NCBI GenBank assembly: GCA_025927475.1
Contig: JAICLL010000002.1
Span: forward strand, 62,001 to 126,000
DNA from: Pirellulales bacterium
GTDB taxonomy: Bacteria; Planctomycetota; Planctomycetia; Pirellulales; JAICIG01
Reading direction: 5' to 3'
DNA length: 64,000 bases
Shown: positions 1 through 10,211 of the stretch, piece after piece
Position numbering within the stretch: the first letter of the stretch is position 1
Layout: every line of letters begins with the position of its first letter
Translations under genes and position numbers: made by a program
Notes under the pieces: generated by a model
Database searches by the model: none
What the model saw: only the letters and a program-made list of their open reading frames with translations
What the model was told of the DNA's origin: nothing

Positions 1-536
1 TCGAAGTGCCTCTCTCCTCAGTCGACCAAAAAACTGGCTTGGTGGGTTTTTCGCGTGGTGATCGAAAATTGGCCGCGCTAGGACAGAGCCAAAACCGGCC
101 TCTTCCCGCTTTATACCAGATGGTTGGCTTGGTCGGTTTTCAGCGAAAGAGGATCGCGATCCACGGGGGACGTCGCGAGTTTCACACGCCGCAGGTTTCA
201 GCCGCGGGATTAAGAATTGCGTCCTTATCACTTCGACGCCCTTCGCGGCCCTTTGGTTCCCTGGGCGCCGCGCTGTACCGCGAACCGCCACATATTGCCC
301 GCTACTTGTCTCTACGAAGCTCGTAGCTGCCCGGTTCGCCGGTCACGAGAGCGGCCGATTTGGCAATGACTCACCGGTGGTAGCTGGGGCAAGCGACTCG
401 TGCGACACGGCGAGCCGCCGTCTCTATCCTCAGGCGAACCAGAACACTGGCTTGGCGGATTCTCGCTGATCCGGTGCTCGGCTTCGCTCCCCTAAGGTTT
501 ATGCCGATCCGTCGGACTGCGCAACCGGCGTCCGCT

Positions 537-815
537 CTACGCGGTCGCGGGGACTATAAAACCTGACGCGTCAGGGCGGATGCGCTGCGCGGCGACGGCT
601 TGCTGAATTGCTGAGTTGCCTAATTCGGCGAGTTGCGTCCCGATGCGCCTAAAACCCATGGCGTGCAGCGTCGCGGCCGGCAAGTCATCGAGCGGAATGC
701 CGAACTCTCGCTGCAAGAGAAGAATCGCCGCTTGCGCAACTTCTTCAGCGCAGATCAATTCGGCGCTGGTCACGGCGTCGCCGTTGCCGCGCCAGCGAAC
801 CGGCGGCTCATCCAT
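537..815 (-). CDS. small protein, possible winged-helix/DUF3320-like C-terminal remnant
   Basis: ORF 537..824, ATG at 815; 'AEEVAQAAILLLQREFG...GFRRIGTQLAELGNSAIQQAVAAQRIRPDASGFIV' resembles the tail domain of DUF3320-type helicases. Confidence 0.35.
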   Translation of the reverse strand: MDEPPVRWRGNGDAVTSAELICAEEVAQAAILLLQREFGIPLDDLPAATLHAMGFRRIGTQLAELGNSAIQQAVAAQRIRPDASGFIVPATA

Positions 816-881
816 GCCGCACACTTGCGAAGGACTGCAATACTGGTGCTGAAGATTCGCGTTTTACGGGGCATTCCGGGC

Positions 882-2093
882 CTACCGGTCGCGGCGATGT
901 TGCCTGGGCGGTGGTGGAGGCGGTATTTTAATGTCAGTCGTTCTCGGTGAAGGCGCCGCAGCCGGCCCTGGCCGCGACCGAGGCGGCGGAGGCGGCGGTA
1001 CGTAGAACGTGTTCGCTGCCTTTGTCGGTACGCGAACCACCGATTCCGACGCATCGACTTGAGACTTCGCCGGTGCAAAGGCTGCGCTGGGCTTGGCCGT
1101 AGTGGCCGCCGCGAGCGTAAGCACAAAGGGAAAATTCTCGTGCGACACTTCGGCGCCGACAATCTGACAGGTCCATCGCCCCGCGGCAGTCTGCGCGACT
1201 TCACAGCCGAGCGGGGGTTGGTTGCTCAACTTGTCACAATAAAGATTGCCCGAAGGGTCTTTGACAATCAGCCGCAGCCGCGCGGTGCCGCTCCAATTGA
1301 CGAAGTAGAGCAAGCTCTGCCCGACCGCGGCGTCGAAGACGAACGGTGGGGAGGTTTGGCCGCAATTGATGGTTGAAAAGATTTGCCGGCCTGGCTGGAA
1401 CTGCCGGCTTTCGATGGCTTGCGCGGCGTCCACCGCCGCACTGGCCAGAATTGGCTGCAACACCAGGAAGCGAAGCAGGCGCCGTTCTTGGTCGGACGTT
1501 TGCGATTTGTTGTGAAACGACGTGCATAGCACATTGCCCCGGCCGTGGCGAAAACCTACAACAATCGGCAGCCCCGCCGACGCGTTGGCCGTGCCTTGGC
1601 CCGCCGCCGCCATATACACGCGCACCGACGAGTCGACTCGCGCGATCCGGCGCCACGAGCCGATATCAAACTCGATGTTGATTCGCCTGCCAATCATTTC
1701 TTGAAGGCCCCGATCGACGACGTCGCAATGCGCTTGTCCTTTGCCTCCCAGGCTGTCTAGCTGAAGCATGTCGGGAAACGCACGTTGGACCGCGCGCATG
1801 GCCCAGTCGGAGGCGTAAAGTGTGCCCCCCGCGGCGACGAATTCACTGATCATGCCGGCGACTTTCCTCGCATATCCAAACCCAAACCGCATGGCGCAAT
1901 TGAGAAAAAGCACGTCGCGCGGGGCCGTGGCTTGCCAGTGTTTCAGCTCGCCCCAGCCAAGCACGTCGTGCGCAAAGCCTTCGCCCATCGCTTTAAGCAC
2001 CTCTCCAATATTGTCGAAGCTGGACGGGCTGATAAAGAACCGTTGGCGCGAGTCGGCGGATCTCACTTCGGTATCTCCATGGCTTTCGAGCAA
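882..2093 (-). CDS. hypothetical protein, ThuA/glutamine-amidotransferase-like N-terminal region, C-terminal PPC-like beta domain and Pro-rich tail
   Basis: 403-aa ORF (TTG start); 'VLFLNCAMRFGFGYARKVAGMISEFVAAGGTLYASDWAMRAVQ', C-terminal PPPPPP tracts. Confidence 0.6.
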   Translation of the reverse strand: MLESHGDTEVRSADSRQRFFISPSSFDNIGEVLKAMGEGFAHDVLGWGELKHWQATAPRDVLFLNCAMRFGFGYARKVAGMISEFVAAGGTLYASDWAMRAVQRAFPDMLQLDSLGGKGQAHCDVVDRGLQEMIGRRINIEFDIGSWRRIARVDSSVRVYMAAAGQGTANASAGLPIVVGFRHGRGNVLCTSFHNKSQTSDQERRLLRFLVLQPILASAAVDAAQAIESRQFQPGRQIFSTINCGQTSPPFVFDAAVGQSLLYFVNWSGTARLRLIVKDPSGNLYCDKLSNQPPLGCEVAQTAAGRWTCQIVGAEVSHENFPFVLTLAAATTAKPSAAFAPAKSQVDASESVVRVPTKAANTFYVPPPPPPRSRPGPAAAPSPRTTDIKIPPPPPPRQHRRDR

Positions 2094-2613
2094 ATAAGAT
2101 GGCGGCGGAATGATTCATCGGAAGCACCCGCTACGGCTACTGGTCGCAGTATTCTACTTGACATCGCTCCGGGCCGCGACGAACAATTGAGGTCGGTCCC
2201 TCAAGTTTCGTTTGCTCGCTTTGCACCGCCGCATCATGGCCATCGCCCCGACACCTTTGACCTACGGCCACGACCTTTCGGTCGCCCGGTTCTCGGTGGC
2301 CAGTTATCAGCACGTATGTAGAGCACATCGCTGCGTTTCCCGGATGTCGAGATACGCGGATCTGGAATCGGCGCATGGGCGGGGTTGGGCCACTCAGCGG
2401 AAACGTCGAACTTCACGGCGTAGTAGGCCGTAGAAATCGCCAGATTACTTCCTCCGCGCGTTGATTTGCGAGTGCCGCGACGACGGCTAATTTGCCGCGG
2501 AAGAAAGAGGCAGCGATGGCTTCGCGAGACCATCTTCGCCAACGCGATCGGATCGCCAAGAGGAAGTACGGAACTAGACAAGGCAGGGTCGGGGGCCGCC
2601 GCAAGGAGACAAG

Positions 2614-3474
2614 ATGAAACAGATTCAACGTGTCGTTCGCAATGTCCATCCGCACTGGGTCGGCGATGGGTTTCCCGTGCGGTCGTTGTTCTCGTACGCA
2701 GAAGATGCGGCCGAGGTGAGTCCGTTTCTGCTGCTGGACTACGGCGGGCCGCACGAGTTCGCGCCCGCCGATCGCCAGCTTGGAGTGGGCGAGCATCCGC
2801 ATCGCGGTTTTGAGACGGTCACCATCGTCTACGAAGGTGGCCTGGAGCACCGTGATTCAACCGGGGCTCACGGAAAGATTGGCCCTGGAGATGTGCAATG
2901 GATGACGGCGGCCTCCGGCGTCGTCCATGCCGAGTTTCACAGCCGCGAGTTCGCGCGCACCGGGGGCCTTTTTGAAATGGTCCAACTGTGGGTGAATCTT
3001 CCGGCGCGCGAAAAAATGTCGCCCCCGCGTTATCAGGAAATCGTCGACCGGCAAATTCCCCGACTGAATCTTGAACCTGATGGCGGAACGGTGCGAGTCA
3101 TTGCTGGCGAGTGGAACGGCGTCGCGGGACCAGCCCGCACGGTTACGCCCCTGTGCGTGTTTGACCTGCGGTTGAAGGCGGGACATGAGACCACGGCTCC
3201 GGCCCCAGAGGGCCACACCGCGATTCTATTGGTGCAGCACGGAAGGGTCACCGTCGATGGGAAGTCCCTCGCGGCAGGCGACTTGGCGATTCTGGAGCGT
3301 TCGGGCCGAGATGTTGCGCTTCGTTGCGAGGCTGAGGCGATGGTTTTGATGCTGACCGGGCAGCCAATCAACGAGCCGGTCGTCGGTCAGGGCCCATTTG
3401 TGATGAACACCCGTGAAGAGATTCGGCAGGCGATTCATGATTACCAAAGCGGTCGAATGGGCCGATTGACCTGA
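2614..3474 (+). CDS. pirin family protein (cupin)
   Basis: 'GVGEHPHRGFETVTIVYEGGLEHRDSTGAHGKIGPGDVQWMTAASGVVHAEFH' is diagnostic of pirin. Confidence 0.93.
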   Translation: MKQIQRVVRNVHPHWVGDGFPVRSLFSYAEDAAEVSPFLLLDYGGPHEFAPADRQLGVGEHPHRGFETVTIVYEGGLEHRDSTGAHGKIGPGDVQWMTAASGVVHAEFHSREFARTGGLFEMVQLWVNLPAREKMSPPRYQEIVDRQIPRLNLEPDGGTVRVIAGEWNGVAGPARTVTPLCVFDLRLKAGHETTAPAPEGHTAILLVQHGRVTVDGKSLAAGDLAILERSGRDVALRCEAEAMVLMLTGQPINEPVVGQGPFVMNTREEIRQAIHDYQSGRMGRLT

Positions 3475-3497
3475 TAAACGTCGGTCGAGAGACATGC

Positions 3498-4079
3498 ATG
3501 GGAAAAGGAAGGCTTGAAGCGTTCAGCGATGGGGTGATTGCCATCATCATCACGATCATGGTGCTTGAAATGAAGGCGCCGGAGAGTGCTGAGCTACGCG
3601 GCCTGCGGCCCGTCCTGCCGGCTTTTCTGAGCTATGTTCTTAGTTTTGCGTACGTCGGGATTTACTGGAGCAACCATCACCATGTTTTCCAGTCGGTGCA
3701 GCGGGTGAACGGCATAACGCTTTGGGCGAACCTCCACCTTCTCTTCTGGTTGTCACTGATTCCCTTTGTGACGAGGTGGATGGGCGAGAGCCATTTCGGA
3801 ACGTGGCCCGTAGCGCTCTATGGCGTGGTGTTGCTAATGAGCGCGGTTGCCTGGGACCTCGAGCGTCGAGTGCTGCTGCGCCTCCACGACCCGCAGTCTA
3901 GCTTTGTCAAGGCAATGGGCGGCAACCTTAAGGAATGCATATCGCTACTCCTCTACGCCATCGCCATTGGTGTTGCGTTTGCAAACACCTGGGCGGCATG
4001 CGCTCTTTACGCAGTCGTTGCGGCGATCTGGTTCGTCCCAGATCGCCGGATCGAGCGCGAGATGATGTCTGCGACTTGA
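3498..4079 (+). CDS. TMEM175/DUF1211 family membrane protein (putative K+ channel)
   Basis: N-terminal 'RLEAFSDGVIAIIITIMVLEMK' (FSD motif) and several TM segments. Confidence 0.88.
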   Translation: MGKGRLEAFSDGVIAIIITIMVLEMKAPESAELRGLRPVLPAFLSYVLSFAYVGIYWSNHHHVFQSVQRVNGITLWANLHLLFWLSLIPFVTRWMGESHFGTWPVALYGVVLLMSAVAWDLERRVLLRLHDPQSSFVKAMGGNLKECISLLLYAIAIGVAFANTWAACALYAVVAAIWFVPDRRIEREMMSAT

Positions 4080-4370
4080 CAGCGGTCTGATCCGCGGCGA
4101 ACAATTGAGATAATACCAGACGTCGGGTTCTTACTCGCCCATCGCCGCATCATGGCCATCGCCGCGACACCTTTGGGTGGTGAACCTGGTGGACCGGCGG
4201 ATTGAAATCTACACCCGGCCTGCCGGATCGGACGCGGCGGCCGGCTCTACCGCGCGTCGCCACTGCAAGCCGGGCGACACGGCGCCCCTGGTGCTGGAAG
4301 GCAGCCCGTCGGCCAGCATTGCGGCGGCAGATTTGCTGCCGTAGAGCGACATGGCCCGCGCAAGGAACGG

Positions 4371-5987
4371 ATGATGCCGACAAACGCCGAGGCAGCGATC
4401 GACGCTGCCCGACAACTGCTGCCGACCTGGAGCCTCTGGTGCGCAGCCATTGTTTGGCCGGTGCTGGCAGCGATTCTTTCGTTCGTCTGCGCCGCGTTGG
4501 GCGGCGCGGTGGGGCTCATTCCTGTCCGGCGCTTGCCAGCCGATGCACCCTGGACCGAGCAAGCGCGCGCGAGCTACCCGGTTCGATCGGTGGCGCGGCT
4601 CAATGCGTTCATCTTACCGATCCTGCTGACCCTCGCCGCGGGAAGCTCATGGGGGAGGATTTGGAGCGTGCCACGGGTGTTGGTGGTGATTGCCGCCGCA
4701 TGCGGCGCATTTTTGCCCGCCTGGCTTACCTCCCTGTGGCTGCGCCGCAAATTGCTCGGACGCGAGTTGGTAACTCCGCGCCGCGTTGCCGGCCAAATCG
4801 CCTTCAACTATCTGTTGATGTTTCCGCACGTTATGGCGGCGTTGTTCCTGCTGGCGTTGTTGCCGGCACGGATGGATTTTACCGCCGCCATGCTGATCGC
4901 ACTGTCTGGCGCGGCGGTCGCCTGGTTCGGGCTTGGCGGCGGGGCGAAGATCGTCAGGCGACTCGGTCTTCTGCTTCCGGTGCCGCAGGCGGTGGACGCG
5001 ATCGTGGCGCGAGCTGCCCAACGCGCCGGCGTCGCCCCTCGCGGCGTCTACCAGCTCGATTGCTCGATGTCGAACGCTTTTGCCCTCTGGGGCAGCCGCG
5101 ACATCGTGTTTACCAAACTGCTCTTGGAGCAAATGGCCGATAAGGAGATCGAGGCGATCGCAGCGCACGAACTGGCCCATCTGAACGAGTCGCGCCTGGC
5201 AATGCTTGCGCGCCTGGCCGCTTGCCTGTTGGTGTTGCCGCTGGCGGCCGCTGGACCGATCGTCGGCTCCTTCGGGCTCGAAGCGTATCTTGGGGTGTTC
5301 GTCTTCACGATGGTCGCGCTCATCTTGAACCGTCGCTTCGGGCGCCGCATGGAACAACGCGCCGACCGGCAAGGCCATGCGCATCAGGCCGACGAAGGTG
5401 TTTATGCGCGGGCGCTCGAAAAGTTGTACTGTGCGAACTTGTCGCCGGCGGTGCTGCGCGGCAATCGACATGTCCATCCGCACCTGTACGATCGTATGGC
5501 CGCGGCAGGCGTTGCCCCGGCCTACGAACGGCCGGCGCCTCCATCGTCGCGCTGGCGCACCGCGGCCCTCGTCGCCACCTGCTTGCCGCTGGTAGCCGCA
5601 ACTTGGGCATGGAATGAATTGCCCCGGCGTGCAGCGGCGCTGGACCGAACGCATCCTATACGCTGCGCCGCCCTGATTTTGCGGGGCAGCGACGATTGGG
5701 CGTCGTGGTTTCTTTCCCGTCTGGCGAGCGAATCGCACCGGCACGATGAAGTGCAAGCGGCGATCACCTACTTGCGAGCCAGCGCCTCGCTCGACGAACA
5801 GTCGCCTGTCTATCCGGCTCAGTTGGCCCTGGTGCTGGCGTCGGTAGAGCGCTGTCCCGAAGCCGAAGAGGCGCTGACGGCCGCACTACAGCGGCAACCG
5901 ATGCGCGAGTCGCCCTGGCGTGTCCGGGCCGAAGAAGACGCCCTGGTTCAACAGGCATTCACCGCCGTCGAGGATTGCGGTCGCTGA
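4371..5987 (+). CDS. M48-type membrane metallopeptidase with C-terminal helical/TPR-like tail
   Basis: HExxH in 'IAAHELAHLNES', multiple TM segments, 'EQRADRQGHA' third-ligand region. Confidence 0.82.
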   Translation: MMPTNAEAAIDAARQLLPTWSLWCAAIVWPVLAAILSFVCAALGGAVGLIPVRRLPADAPWTEQARASYPVRSVARLNAFILPILLTLAAGSSWGRIWSVPRVLVVIAAACGAFLPAWLTSLWLRRKLLGRELVTPRRVAGQIAFNYLLMFPHVMAALFLLALLPARMDFTAAMLIALSGAAVAWFGLGGGAKIVRRLGLLLPVPQAVDAIVARAAQRAGVAPRGVYQLDCSMSNAFALWGSRDIVFTKLLLEQMADKEIEAIAAHELAHLNESRLAMLARLAACLLVLPLAAAGPIVGSFGLEAYLGVFVFTMVALILNRRFGRRMEQRADRQGHAHQADEGVYARALEKLYCANLSPAVLRGNRHVHPHLYDRMAAAGVAPAYERPAPPSSRWRTAALVATCLPLVAATWAWNELPRRAAALDRTHPIRCAALILRGSDDWASWFLSRLASESHRHDEVQAAITYLRASASLDEQSPVYPAQLALVLASVERCPEAEEALTAALQRQPMRESPWRVRAEEDALVQQAFTAVEDCGR

Positions 5988-6152
5988 GCCGACGCCGTTT
6001 GCGATCGCCCGTGGGGACGCCGCGTTCCGCGCCGGTTTGCTTGCCCGAGAGGCGGCGGCCGTGCATATTGGAAAAGGCTCGGTCTGGCCAGGCAAAGCCC
6101 GTCTTCTCGGCTCAATCGGTAACGCTTCTTTCAGCGGCGGGCAGTAATCAAT

Positions 6153-7523
6153 ATGGCGATCGCCCCCGGCATCTCGCACTACGTTCCGCTGCCCTACGGC
6201 GCTTGGGGAGCTTTTCTGCGCGATCCGCTTGAGTTTCAGTGGCAGGCGCGCGAGCGGTTTGGCGACGTCTTTCGTTTTCGCGTCGGGCCGTTGGTGAACC
6301 ATTTCGTCTATCATCCCGAGCACGTCCGCCGGGTGTTGCACGACCATCAAAAAAACTATCTGCGCGGCTGGCATTACCGCGTCTTGCGAAAGTTATTTGG
6401 CGACAATCTGACGGTTTCGGAAGGAGACTTTTGGCTGCGGCAGCGGCGGCTGGCGCAGCCCGCCTTTCAGCGGCAGCGCTTGCCGGAGTATGCCAACGTC
6501 ATGGTCGAAGCCGCTTCTGCGCTGGTCGCGCGTTGGCAGGCGGGCGGCCCCGAAGCCAAGCCGATCGAGGCCCGTCGCGAGATGTCGCGTCTGACGTTGG
6601 CCATCACCAGCCGAACGCTATTCGATCGCGATGCCAGCCACGAGGCCGACGAAGTGGGCACGGCCTTCCGCGTGATGGGCCAATACTTCGAACAGGTTTT
6701 CAGCCATCCGGTGAGTACGCCGCCCAGATGGGTGCCGACGCCGGGCAATCGCCGCTTCAACAGCGCGGTGGCGACGCTCAACCAGGTGGTGACGGAGATC
6801 ATTCACCAGCGGCGGCGCGACGAGGCCGACCGCGGCGACTTGCTTTCGATGCTCATTCAAGCCCGCGACGAAGAGACGGGCGAGCAAATGACCGATGCCC
6901 AGCTCCGCAGCGAAATCTTGAACTTCCTGCTGGCGGGCTACGAGACGACGGCCACCGCGCTCACCTGGACCTGGTTTTTGCTGGCCTCGCACGAGCCGAT
7001 CCGCCAACGCGTGAGCGAAGAGATTCAAACCGTGATCGGCGATCGGCCCCCGACCGCGGCCGACGCGCCGCAGTTGCGCCTCAGTCGGGCGGTGATTCAG
7101 GAGTCGCTACGTTTATATCCGCCGGTCTGGGCGCTGCCGCGGCGAGCGGTGGCCGACGATGAAATCGGCGGCTATCGCATTCCCGCGGGATCGACCGTGG
7201 TGCTCTGCCCGTACATCACGCATCGGCATCCGGCGTTTTGGGATTCGCCGGAAGAGTTCGATCCGGGGCGGTTCACAGCCGAGCGTATCGCTGATCGTGC
7301 GAAGGGAGCATATTTTCCGTTTCTGGGCGGGCCGCACCTGTGTATCGGCAACGAGTTTGCGTTGCTGGCCATGCAACTGGTTGTGGCCCGCGTGCTGCAA
7401 GCGTTCGATGTCGGAATCCAACCCGGGCAGAACATCCGCCCGATGGCATCACTCGGTTTGTGGCCCAATGCGCCGGTGTGGCTGACGGTGACCAGCCGGG
7501 CGCGTCGGGCACAGCCGGTCTGA
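6153..7523 (+). CDS. cytochrome P450
   Basis: I-helix 'LLAGYETTATALTW', ExxR 'ESLRLYPP', heme loop 'FPFLGGPHLCIGNEFA'. Confidence 0.96.
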   Translation: MAIAPGISHYVPLPYGAWGAFLRDPLEFQWQARERFGDVFRFRVGPLVNHFVYHPEHVRRVLHDHQKNYLRGWHYRVLRKLFGDNLTVSEGDFWLRQRRLAQPAFQRQRLPEYANVMVEAASALVARWQAGGPEAKPIEARREMSRLTLAITSRTLFDRDASHEADEVGTAFRVMGQYFEQVFSHPVSTPPRWVPTPGNRRFNSAVATLNQVVTEIIHQRRRDEADRGDLLSMLIQARDEETGEQMTDAQLRSEILNFLLAGYETTATALTWTWFLLASHEPIRQRVSEEIQTVIGDRPPTAADAPQLRLSRAVIQESLRLYPPVWALPRRAVADDEIGGYRIPAGSTVVLCPYITHRHPAFWDSPEEFDPGRFTAERIADRAKGAYFPFLGGPHLCIGNEFALLAMQLVVARVLQAFDVGIQPGQNIRPMASLGLWPNAPVWLTVTSRARRAQPV

Positions 7524-7857
7524 GATGCGGTCTCGTTGAACGTTGCTCAAATCATCTTCGGCGGCCCGGGCAGTGAACCGATGCTTGGCACGGTTGCCTT
7601 GGAGAGCGTGGGCCTGGTGGTCGATCCGGTGTCGCGAAACCTGAAGCGGTTGCACGCGAAGCCGCTGAAGCCAAATCTGACATTCAAAATAGGCAATTGC
7701 GCGGATGGAAATGTGGCATAGCCACCCTCGGCTGTGGATCGCCGACGCCAGTCGGCGTCGCGGAACCAGCCGAGGGCGGCTGGTCCACAGGACGATATGG
7801 AATGTCAAAACCGACCAGACGCCAAACGTCCAAAATCCCCTGAAGTATCAGGCGACT

Positions 7858-9471
7858 TCACTCGTCTGCCTCGGGCGCGGCGGGCAGCGGCTGCAATTCG
7901 TCGATGTCGGCGGCGTCGAAACTCTCGGGCTCGACCTCGGCCCGCTGTCCATCGGCCCAAGAGTCGTCGAGCGGCTGATCTGGGTCTTGATCGGCCGTGC
8001 GCAGGGGCAGTCGGCCGGGGCCCGGCACGACGGGCATCACCACCGGTTGCCGCGGCTCGATCGAGACGGTGGGAATGATTTCGGGCGGTTCGCGCAGGTC
8101 GGCCACCCGGTTGTTGCGGCGTGCCAGCGGCGCGGACGGAGCTTGCTGGAACACGCGCTCCTCATACAAAGCCAAGGCGTGCAGCCCGTGACCCAGCGGG
8201 CCGAGCGACCAGTTCCGGTCGGGCTGCGCCGCCAGAATGCCGGCCAGGTAATCGACCGCCTTGACCAGCCGCCGCTCGCGCAGCATCTCCGGCGAAGCCG
8301 AGTAAACCATCCATTCCAGAATATGACCGGAGGTCTGCAAGCGGCGATCGAGATCGGCGCGGGCGCCGCGACCCTTGAACCACTCGGTGCTGAACGACCC
8401 GTCGGCGTTTTGATGAGCAAAGGTGTAAGCGTGGAAATCGCGGATGTACTTCTCGGCGCGGCGGAACTGGCCGTCGATCGGCTCGCCGCGTTTCTGCCGC
8501 TCGCGGACCGCATAGCTGAGGCCCATCAGCCGATGCGTGCCGCCGCAGGCCGCCCCACGAATGGGCGCCTTGATCTCTTCGCGCACCAGCCGCGACACCG
8601 ACCATTCCTGGCCGGCGCGGTTGCGCCAGGTTTCGTTCGAGTCGAGGTAATGCGATAAGGCGATCAGTTTGAACGTCAGCTCGATGCCTTCCTCGCAGCC
8701 AAGCTTTTCGCTCTCGATCAGGTCGGCCACGGTGAAGTTGCGATTGCCCGCCCGCATCGGGTAGGTTTTCATCACCTTCGACTGGGCGAGAATCGCCAAA
8801 AACTGCCCGTGATGGCCCTGCACCCGCGGCCCTTTGGCGGCGGCGATTCGGCCTTGCTCCAGATTCACCAATGTCTGGCCGGCGCAGCGGTTGCCGTAGC
8901 ACAGCCAGCCGATGGAATTGACCGCCGCGCCGCGCGGACCGCCGTTGCGAATGCGAGAGTTCACCCCATAGGCGATGATCCAGTGCATCACCTCCCAGCA
9001 GTTGTTGTCGCGGGTGTTGATCGTTCGGCCCGCAAAACGCCGCAGCACCCCACGCACTTTGTCGCGCAGCACCAGCAATTCGCTGCCATGCTGGCCGACC
9101 GCAAAGGGCCGCGCGTCGGGCAAATCGTCGGGCAGAGCCTCCGGCGCGTCGCTATCCAGCGGCATGTCGTCCGGCGGCGCGTCGCTCAGTTGGGCCGCGG
9201 CGGGCGGATTGAGCTCGTCGGCAAACTCGCCTCCGGGGGCTTCCGCGCCGGCCGGCGGTCCGGCGCTTGCCGCGCCGGCGTTCTCATCGTCGCGTAGCGA
9301 TGTCTCGCCCTCGCCGGCATCTTCGGAAGCCACGACAAAGGCCAACGCGCCGATTGCGCGATCGGTCGGCTCGGCGAGGGCTGACGATGGCAACAGAACT
9401 GCGGCGCCAAAAGCGGCGGCCCACAGATAACTTGGCGACGTTCGTGAGTAGAGGAAGCGAAGCATAGGCAT
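7858..9471 (-). CDS. secreted protein, alpha-toroid/terpenoid-cyclase-like hypothetical
   Basis: ORF 7858..9510, signal-peptide-like 'MPMLRFLYSRTSPSYLWAAAFGAAVLLPSSALAEP' from 9471; 'HAYTFAHQNADGSFSTEWFKGRG..LQTSGHILEWMVYS'. Confidence 0.65.
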   Translation of the reverse strand: MPMLRFLYSRTSPSYLWAAAFGAAVLLPSSALAEPTDRAIGALAFVVASEDAGEGETSLRDDENAGAASAGPPAGAEAPGGEFADELNPPAAAQLSDAPPDDMPLDSDAPEALPDDLPDARPFAVGQHGSELLVLRDKVRGVLRRFAGRTINTRDNNCWEVMHWIIAYGVNSRIRNGGPRGAAVNSIGWLCYGNRCAGQTLVNLEQGRIAAAKGPRVQGHHGQFLAILAQSKVMKTYPMRAGNRNFTVADLIESEKLGCEEGIELTFKLIALSHYLDSNETWRNRAGQEWSVSRLVREEIKAPIRGAACGGTHRLMGLSYAVRERQKRGEPIDGQFRRAEKYIRDFHAYTFAHQNADGSFSTEWFKGRGARADLDRRLQTSGHILEWMVYSASPEMLRERRLVKAVDYLAGILAAQPDRNWSLGPLGHGLHALALYEERVFQQAPSAPLARRNNRVADLREPPEIIPTVSIEPRQPVVMPVVPGPGRLPLRTADQDPDQPLDDSWADGQRAEVEPESFDAADIDELQPLPAAPEADE

Positions 9472-10211
9472 TGGGCGAGGCGAGCCGCACGCTGGCGCGG
9501 CCGCGTGCAACTGTCATATCGGAAGGCGTCGGACGATGAGTTGATGCGGCGCGGGCGCGCGGCGTCGGTTCCGCGCGCCAGCCGTCGCAAGATGCGGAGC
9601 GTGCGGATTAGAGCAAAGAACGCCAAACAATACTACACGAGAAAACGGCTTTGCGGCCCAAACGGCCTGATGGATTTGGGCCTTCTGTAGGGAACGTACT
9701 CCGTGCCCTTCCGAGAGCTGCCATTCCGCGGCGCGCCGTCCCGCGCGGAACGCCACAGAGGGCGTTCCCAAATCGCTATTGACAGTGGCGTAGGGCGGGC
9801 CTGGGTTGCGCAAAAGGTGTGGTTGTCACGGGTCCGGCGTGGTGCCGTTTTTGTTCCGCCACGACGGGGCTTGCCCCTTGTTGTTCTACACATCTCCGTG
9901 GTCCGTTTGGTCCCGCGGCCCAAAGAGCTGCCAGCAGAGTGCCAAATCATGAGTCCGTTGCACGCCGATCCAAACGTCTGCGGCCCGGGTGGGTCGTCCC
10001 GCTGGCGATCTACATAGCCACCAAGTTGGGCAACCATCCGCACCATTTCCGACAGACAGGGCGGTGTGGATGGGATGCGCGCCGCATCGCCCGAGGTCGG
10101 GTCACGTTGGCGCCAGAAGGTGGGACTCGCTGCGCTCGGCCCACCCTACGGCCTAAGGTGCCTCTTGCTGCCTATCTAGCGTATCCAATCTCATCAGCGC
10201 CGGCGGCGACC

